DNA of 64,000 bases from Polytrichum commune (lineage: Eukaryota; Streptophyta; Polytrichopsida; Polytrichales; Polytrichaceae): positions 43,176,758 to 43,240,757 of the forward strand of contig OX485805.1 in assembly GCA_950295325.1 (NCBI GenBank), written 5' to 3'. Under the pieces are notes generated by a model. That model did no database searches. It worked only from the letters and a program-made list of their open reading frames with translations, and was not told where the DNA came from. Shown piece after piece: positions 57,901 through 64,000 of this stretch. Positions within the stretch are counted from its first letter, which is position 1. Each line of letters starts with the position of its first letter. Both the position numbers and the translations under genes were made by a program.

Positions 57901-58076
57901 TCCAACCATTTAAGATTGGGTGATTTCTTCACAATAGCAGAAAGCAAGTTAACATTTTCACAAAATCGGACTTGGAGTAGACAAAGCTTTTCCATCGATT
58001 TTATGTCCACATCTCCTTCATACATTGAGTTATTTTCCAAATTTGTAATTGATAAGCCTTGGACAAGTTCTATGCC
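54903..58076 (-). CDS. kinase–NB-ARC–LRR receptor, exon 3: LRR domain
   Basis: The exon starts after acceptor GTATGTAG and joins exon 2 in phase 0 (CKEK|GIELVQGLSI). About 170 residues of diverged LRR come first. Then a highly regular array follows with a 144-bp period, two 24-residue LRRs per period (LEELHFARCRALKTIPESFG and NLTKLKMLYMSECEALEEFP). Around 20 periods are almost identical in DNA. The consensus is of the plant cytoplasmic (TIR-NB-LRR-like) type, for effector or protein recognition. A frameshift at 54,977–54,980 ends the frame 25 codons early of the next unit. The long antisense frame on the plus strand is a by-product of the repeats. Confidence 0.8.
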   Translation of the reverse strand, partial: GIELVQGLSITNLENNSMYEGDVDIKSMEKLCLLQVRFCENVNLLSAIVKKSPNLKWLDIQFSPKRIDSTMLTNQLIGKFFIDTLENLQKLRYLGMSNCNLLGSISCEYLNMMQIQELSFSNCEQLDEFLIGVDKLITLEELCFYNCEDLDGTSIQLANLTALEKLYFSKCPCLKTIPKGFGNLTKLRILNMYECEALEEFPVGVSNLIALEELSFATCRALKRIPESFGNLTKLKRLSMYECEALEEFPVGVSNLVALEELNFGRCRVLKRIPESFGNLTKLKILRMYGCEALGEFPIGINNLVALEELHFETCRALKTIPESFGNLTKLKMLYMSECEALEEFPVGVSNLIVLEELHFARCRALKTIPESFGNLTKLKMLYMSECEALEEFPVGVSNLIALEELHFARCRALKTIPESFGNLMKLKMLYMFECEALEEFPIGVSNLVGLEELHFGTCRALKTIPESFGNLTKLKMLCMFECEALEEFPVGVRDLVGLEKLHFARCRALKRIEESFGNLTKLKILRLFECEALEEFPVGVNNLIALEELSFATCRALKRIPESFGNLTKLKMLYMSECEALEEFPVGVSNLVDLEELHFGTCRALKWIPESFGNLTKLKMLYMSECEALEEFPVGVSNLVALEELHFGTCRALKRIPESFGNLTKLKMLYMSECEALEEFPIGVSNLIALEELHFARCRALRTIPESFGNLTKLKMLYISECEALEEFPVGVSNLVALEELHFARCRALKMIPESFGNLTKLKILRMFECEALEEFPVGVSNLIVLEELNFGRCPVLKRIPESFANFTKLKILRMFECEALEEFPVGVRNLVALEELHFGTCRALKRIPESFGNLTKLKMLYMSECEALEEFPIGVSNLVALEELHFARCRALKTIPESFGNLTKLKILRMFECEALEEFPVGVSNLVALEELHFGTCRALKKIPESFGNLMKLKMLYMSECEALEEFPIGVSNLVDLEELHFGTCRGLKRIPESFGNLTKLKMLYKSECEALEEFHVGVSNLVALEELHFGDMPGIENDPEKLCQLDKTENVAHV

Positions 58077-58230
58077 CTACATACACAACAAAACACATGA
58101 GTTGATTTGTTTTCATCTCGAATACAATGGATTTAGAGCTATTGGCATATTATATAACTTGTGCAATTTACTAGAACTTGTCAAGAAGTTAATAAGGAAT
58201 ATCAACTTGTACAAAACCCAAACTATATAC

Positions 58231-59292
58231 CTTTTCTTTACAACGATTGACAAATGTAGGGTAACTTATATTAAAAATTCGAGTCCCCGTAGAATCTTTT
58301 TCTGTAATCAAACGACCCATCTCACGCAATTGATCATGAATGTAAAAACCTTCGCAGTCGTTCACCTTCAACAATGATTTTTCTTGAAGTCTTTTCAAGA
58401 CATTTTTGGCAACCTCGATATCACCATCCAACATTCGAAGATATGATTCTTTTGTTGGATAAACATCATCAAGATATGTATCTTTACAAAAGAAGCATGC
58501 TATGTCTAGAAACATGTTTCTTTCTAGATCATTTAGCTCATCAAAGCTTATCCTCAATGTCTTCCAAATCTTCTCATCTGAACCTCCATCATGTCTTGCC
58601 CTCAACACCCTATACAATGTTCGCTCCCATATTCTCAATCGTGTTTCCCCTTGCATGCATTTGCCCATCACCTCCAAACTCAAAGGAAGCCCACAACATG
58701 CATCCACAATCTTTTCAACCACATGTTTTAAATGAGGTGAACATGATTGGTTGATCCCAAAAGCACACATTAAAAATAGCTCCATAGCTTGGTTCCCATC
58801 GAGGGTTTGCATGTCTACTTTACCACCCATGGGTACATGTTGTTCCAAGGAGTTCCAATCACGAGAACTTGCAATCAACCTACTGCCATTGACATTTTTG
58901 AATAGACCATCATCCAATAGTTGTTGTAGTTGATTTTGTTTGCTCACATTGTCCACCACAATGAGAATTGTTTTTGTTTTTTGAATATTTTTCAATATCT
59001 CTTGTGTCTTTATCAATGTTTTGGCTTGGGGACGTGAGTCTTGCATGCCTTTGGAGTTGTGTTGTACTTGCAATGTACAAGTTTCATCCTTCAAGTCGTA
59101 CACAAAACATGTTGCATCAAATCCCTTGGAGATGTGGTCACTCAAAGCCTTAGCCAACGTCGACTTGCCACTTCCGCCCATGCCAACAAGTCCTAGACAA
59201 TCAACACTTTGAAGTTGCCTTTCCAATTGGAAAACTTTGTCTTGGACTCCAATTAATTTGGAAAATCCTTTCATGTTGTCATCATTGTTGAC
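58231..59292 (-). CDS. kinase–NB-ARC–LRR receptor, exon 2: NB-ARC domain
   Basis: 354 codons, phase 0 at both ends (TTTTGTAG|GTCAAC ... AAAAG|GTATAT). In order: VG(L)VGMGGSGKSTLAKAL P-loop (exon residues 31–47), kinase-2 TILIVVDNVSKQ, RNBS-B GSRLIASSRDW, GLPL as CCGLPLSLEVMGK, RNBS-D as MFLDIACFF (TIR-class style), and FYIHDQLREMG at the MHD position. This is the ADP/ATP switch of plant intracellular immune receptors. All main motifs are intact. Kinase-2 has VVDN instead of the usual VLDD. Confidence 0.85.
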
Positions 59293-59423
59293 CTACAAAA
59301 TTTCCAACTTCTCAAATTTAGTGAGTGTTATTAACATGATAGAGTTGGTGAGGTCTCTTCAATTATCCCAAATAAAATTGAAATCTAAATAACTTCCATT
59401 TATAAACTCAACCACACGCTTAC

Positions 59424-61052
59424 CTTCATGAAAAATGGATTTGATGATGATCCATTAGAGACCTTTTGGGCGCTTGGAAATAAGGTTGGACGATTAACAT
59501 GTTTAAAATTGAATACAAACCATAAGTATCGGATCCAAGAGATCAAAACAAAGCATAAGTATGATAAAAAAACTTTCCATAAGGAGCCACGTGTATCATT
59601 TGTAGCTCCTCCAATTGTAACCACACCCTTGAGGATTGTAAGTCTTTTCAAACTTGTAAGTTTGTTGTGAATACCAAGAAATGTTGGTCTTTCCAAAGGG
59701 TCCGACGACCAACAATCATGCACCATTGATCTTAATCCTTCCGAATAGGATTTTGGCACCTTTGGTCTACTAGAATCTTCTAATATGTACTTTCGATATT
59801 CACGAAATGAACCAACAGGACATTTCTTTGCCGAAAGAACATCAGAACACAACATGCCAAAACTAAACACATCAGCTTTCAAAGCATCCACCTCTGATAA
59901 TTCATTCGCCATCATCTCTGGCGCCATGTATCCACAAGTTCCTATGTTTCGACCTGTGGGCACCTCCCCATAATCCTTCACTTCAACCTTTGAAATACCA
60001 AAATCAAGAAGTTTCACTTGTATGCACCCGAGATTAATCAACGTCGAATCATTTGGTAGACTCACAACAACATTACCAGGCTTTAGGTCACGATGTGCCA
60101 CCTTCATATCATGAAGGTAGCACATTCCATTTGCAATTTGTAACATAATGTCCACTGCATTTGTCTCTTCAAGAGGACCTTCTTCATTTAGATATTCTGA
60201 TAAGGTTTTCTTTCCACATTCCATAACAAGTTCAAATTGGTTTTCCACCTCAAGAAAACCACAACAATAAAACTTGATGATGTTTGGATGATTCAACCCT
60301 CCCAAAATACTTGCTTCTTTCCAAAGATGATTTATGTCCTTGGGATCACAAATGTCAAACACCTTTGTTGCAGACTCCAAACCCAACCAATTAGTCAAGA
60401 ACACACACATGTTGTTTGACCTTCCCAAAACCCTAGGTGGATTTCTTGTATATTTGGGGCGAGGATAATTGTAAGGAAAATAAATGTTGTCCAATCCACC
60501 ACCTTCAACATGTTGTAGACTCCTTAGATATTCCTTAAGGTATTGCGCAAGTTTGCAATCATCGCAATCCATGGTTGTGCATGAATCCAAACGCTTAGAA
60601 AACCTCCCACATATTGAAGTTTGATCCTCTTTAACTGCATCGATGGATGTTGGGTAGAATGTCATATCATTCCTGATTGCAAGAATTTTCGATTCTTGAG
60701 CCGGATGGTAAAGGCAAGATATGTCACAAATTGTATGGAAACCATTTTCAAAGTCCAAAAGGAGCTCTCTGAAGCCCTCTTTGTTGGTCAATTGTGTCAC
60801 TACAACACGACACCAATCTTCTCTGCAACAATCTTCAATTAGCACTTTTGCTCTGTATACAATTTGATAGAGATCTTCTTCTGCTTTGCAGAACACCTCG
60901 TTATGACCACTTGTGATGCTTTGCAATGCTTGCACACCATTTTGAAAGTTGAAGAACAAATTCTCGCATTGTCTTCTATTCAATACTTCATCCAACAATG
61001 ATATTGGGGGAAATTTCACACTCCCCATTGCTAGCCGCATAACATTTGCCAT
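59424..61052 (-). CDS. kinase–NB-ARC–LRR receptor, exon 1: N-terminal domain and protein kinase
   Basis: 543 codons from the ATG at 61,052 (MANVMRLAMGSVKF) to donor ATGAAG|GTAAGC, phase 0. Residues 1–200 form an alpha-helical, Cys-rich N-terminal region. The kinase domain spans about 210–455: degenerate Gly loop (LGRSNNMCVF), Lys in SATKVFDI, HRDLKPGN (about 319), DFG (about 349) and APE (about 375), so it looks catalytically competent. A protein kinase fused to NB-ARC-LRR is the class reported from mosses, which is the main clue to the organism. The gene probably acts in immune signalling in the cytoplasm. Confidence 0.85.
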
Positions 61053-64000
61053 TTTTAGACATATAATAAATGTTCACAATCTTGATTATGTTGTTGGAGG
61101 TATTGTATGCTTGAAGTATATATTGTAATGGATCAACCCCTATAGAACTCGAACCTATAAAAACCACAACAATCATCAAATGTTGATGCAAAAATTGAAT
61201 TAGAAAAACAAATTCTCATAAATTTTTAGTATAAAATGTTTCTTATACAACTCAGAATATGAGTAATGACAATTCTATCTTTAATATAATGGACATCAAC
61301 ATATGCATCCCCGAACAATCCTCTGACCACAAAAGAGTTCATATTCAAAGTATGGTGTGCACTTCCTTATCCTCTTTGGCATAAGCAAACATGTAATTGA
61401 TATTCAATTATGATAAGTTACAATTTGAGATGAAGGTCGTCAACTAGATTTAAACGAAACCTTTTAAAGTTGATATCAACTATGTATTTCATGTGGTTTA
61501 TATAGTGATAACTTCTTGATTAACAAAACAACAACTTTGCTTTAGCCAATGCTAATGCTACAAACATTAAGCCATGAAAATAATATAGGAAAGTGATCCA
61601 ACATTGAATTAGCACACGCGAACAATAGAATGATGTTTGAACATATCGTAAAGAGTATTTTGATTATTTTCATAATATGTAGGAACATCTACCTATAGAT
61701 TGAAATGAATAACACACAAAAGATGTGATAATTTCTAATTTTGAAATATGTACGTTAACAATAGGATGGGAAAGCCTTGCTAACATGTGAAAAGATAAGG
61801 GCCTTCAAGAATTTAGAGTTTGATCCCAAGTTTAAAATATTGTGAGTGACAAGAAATTCCAACAAACCTATTAAATGTAGCCCCAAATTAAATATTTGAA
61901 CCATATTCTATATTTCCATAACAAATTCTAATATCTTACCATATACAAAAAGGATTATGAAATTCATTAGAAACCATGTGTCACAAAGGTCACCCATTTA
62001 GTTCACTATTTTGACCTTCTTAACACATGCTTTCCTGACACTCAGAACTCGCATGGAATTAAATTTTACCCCTAAAGGCCAAAGTAAAACTGTCCAATCC
62101 AATTCAATAGCCTATTGAAGAAATTATGTACATCTTAATGTAGATATGATCATACCAATGACATCTTTGTAATGTCAGGATTGTATAGCTGACCATATGT
62201 CCAAAATCAAAATATTATAATGTAAGTGTTCTCACTAGAACGGTCAACGGTGACTTTTTAGAGAAATTTGCCTCAGGCTTTAGGGCTTAAGGCCGTAAGT
62301 CTTCTATGATGTTACCACAAGATATTACATGAATTTTCTTATCAACTAAGTTGCAATTGAGTCTAGACAAGAATCATGGATAGAAGTCGACATTGACTGC
62401 AATATGTTACTTCCAAGTTTGTTGATGATAACAATTCTAGAAGTGGACAATACAAGTGCAATTGAAGTGCATTGCCTCCTTCTGATTCATGAAATTGATT
62501 TGAAAGTGAGAACCCGAATTCATATGTTTTAGTCTTTAAGAATGCAATGAGCGTAGTCAACAAACCAATATCTTAAAAGTCAAAAGATATAAATCCTCGA
62601 AGCGTTGCCAACAATATTGGCAACATGCCATGACATTATTCAAGTAGCATACTAGATTCCCCAACTCTTAGAGGGAGATAACATACCTATGCATCAACGT
62701 AACCTCCTTATAATGGGGTCACCCTCTCAATGCACATCCAAAATTTCAGTAGACATCTTGAATCGATTTGAAAGAATCCGCATCATGTTTCATAATGTTG
62801 TAATTGAGTGAACAGTAACCATGGTGCTCTTTGCTCTCTGCATTCACAATATGAGTCACAATTTGAGAGACATATGCAACACAATCCAACACATGTGCAT
62901 GATGTCTACTTAAAGTGGTTGAGCATGTAGCTACATACTATTTCCATCATGCAAAAAGCAAGTCCCAAGCCTCTAGACCAACTTGGCTTGATGGATTAGC
63001 AATTTAGACCTACTCACTACCTCAAAAGGGATTCACTTCCTAAATGACACAATTCTTCTCACATGACCATGTCATTAAATTGGAGGACTAAACTTCCTAG
63101 CATTCATAACCCTAGTTGAGTTAGGTCATGTACCAATTACACTAAATAGCTGAAGTAATGTCGTCAAAAAATTAAAGTTAAAATAATTAGCGTGGCCATT
63201 ATTATTCTCTAGTTGGGTGAAAATAATGTGGGTGAAGACATTGTCTTGCTGAAGTTGGTCTTCCTTGAGACTTCCAACCAACACCTTATGTGATTAAAAA
63301 CATGACCCCCTGCAATATCCTAGAAAAACAATTAATGTGCCTCACACTAATTTTAATGTAGAAAATGGGCATGGATTAAGAATGAACACAACCTCGTTGC
63401 TTCTTCAAATGTGAATTGGTGTGAGCTCAAGGCAATTCCTACAAGCCACAATAATAGAATTATTTATCATAGCAAATGAGTCAATTTCCTTTAACCAACT
63501 GAAGTACATTATCATTTACAAAATTTTGAACTACCGTATTGTAATGTGTCGAGACATGGATCACCTCAAGTCGGGTAAACATCACATCATCATTCATCCG
63601 CAACTTATTCAATTTTGTCAAACATGATTCCCAAAAGCAATTGTAAGCTCATGCTGACATCGCAACCCAAAATTTTGGTTCACATATGACTATGACGGCT
63701 TGTAATGCAAACGCACTCTACTTAAGAAGTGTTTTATATTGGATTACAGTTTACTTTATAAAGGATTCTTAGAACCCAACAAATTGAAGTTCTTCAGTGT
63801 AGTATGCCAGGCTTCAACTGAATTGGGCATGTCTCCTCAGTACCAAAAAAATGGCATGGCAAGAAAAATCTAGATATTTTTTTATTACAATAGAGGGAAA
63901 TAGTTCATGTTTAACCTGGGGCCACTTCACACACAAGACTCAAGGCATGTGACCATTGCACTTCAAGCAAATCTCACTGCTGGAAGAGCTGGAGCCGGTC
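61053..64000. other. upstream of the receptor gene; no further gene recognised
   Basis: AT-rich. This should contain the receptor promoter on the minus strand, but no clear TATA or regulatory site can be assigned. Open frames of 60–70 codons lack support. Confidence 0.45.

Noticed and set aside
1-64000. tRNA or rRNA genes
   Set aside because: No B-box with a matching acceptor stem and no rRNA-like conserved stretch was seen by eye. A tRNAscan and Rfam search would decide.

Overview
This looks like nuclear DNA of a land plant, most likely a moss. The reasons are spliced genes with GT/GC–AG introns, plant-type TTTAGGG tracts (8,672 and 33,735), and a protein kinase–NB-ARC–LRR immune receptor gene at 54.2–61.1 kb. 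From memory, that domain order is the class reported from mosses. Most of the rest is repeats and mobile-element-like DNA. No RNA genes were recognised.

Layout. (1) 2.5–7.5 kb, minus strand: a decayed gene of the DUF7869 type, here called R1, with a palindrome-rich leader. (2) 10.8–19.8 kb, plus strand: cassette A. (3) 20.63–22.25 kb: a hAT-like insertion with a perfect 8-bp target duplication, filled with a C-rich minisatellite. (4) 22.8–33.1 kb, plus: cassette B. (5) 34.5–44.56 kb, plus: cassette C, whose leader intron has taken an LTR-like insertion. (6) 46.79–47.16 kb: a Harbinger-like MITE. (7) 47–54 kb: no recognisable gene. (8) 54.2–61.1 kb, minus: the immune receptor, with a tandemly expanded LRR exon. 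(9) 61–64 kb: nothing recognised.

The main discovery is cassettes A, B and C. They are paralogous tandem copies of one multi-exon gene with homologous phase-0 introns. Reconstructed by splicing, the product has a novel N-terminus, a ParB/sulfiredoxin-like segment (GQHS/GQHT), and a segment resembling a degenerate beta-class DNA methyltransferase (PFYEPF, then NVFGG(T/S)K). These are followed by a long acidic, coiled-coil linker with a SUMO-interaction-like motif, and an FCP1/NLI-type HAD phosphatase domain with a DLNG/DVNG motif. A second set of terminal exons encodes a Ser/Pro-rich tail.

Each cassette is peppered with its own private 22-bp inverted repeat of 10-2-10 layout. Half-sites are TTTACGGACG (A), CCCACGGGTG (B) and GTTTGGGTCG (C). 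Sites form tandem arrays in the leader intron before the start codon, recur in the same homologous introns of all three copies, and even lie inside coding exons. R1 carries unrelated genes but the A-type site, and shares a 3' terminus ending in TAGTG with A and C. This suggests a mobile family that marks itself with a specific DNA site, possibly bound by its own ParB-like product. That function is inference. All copies carry at least one lesion; A is the most intact.
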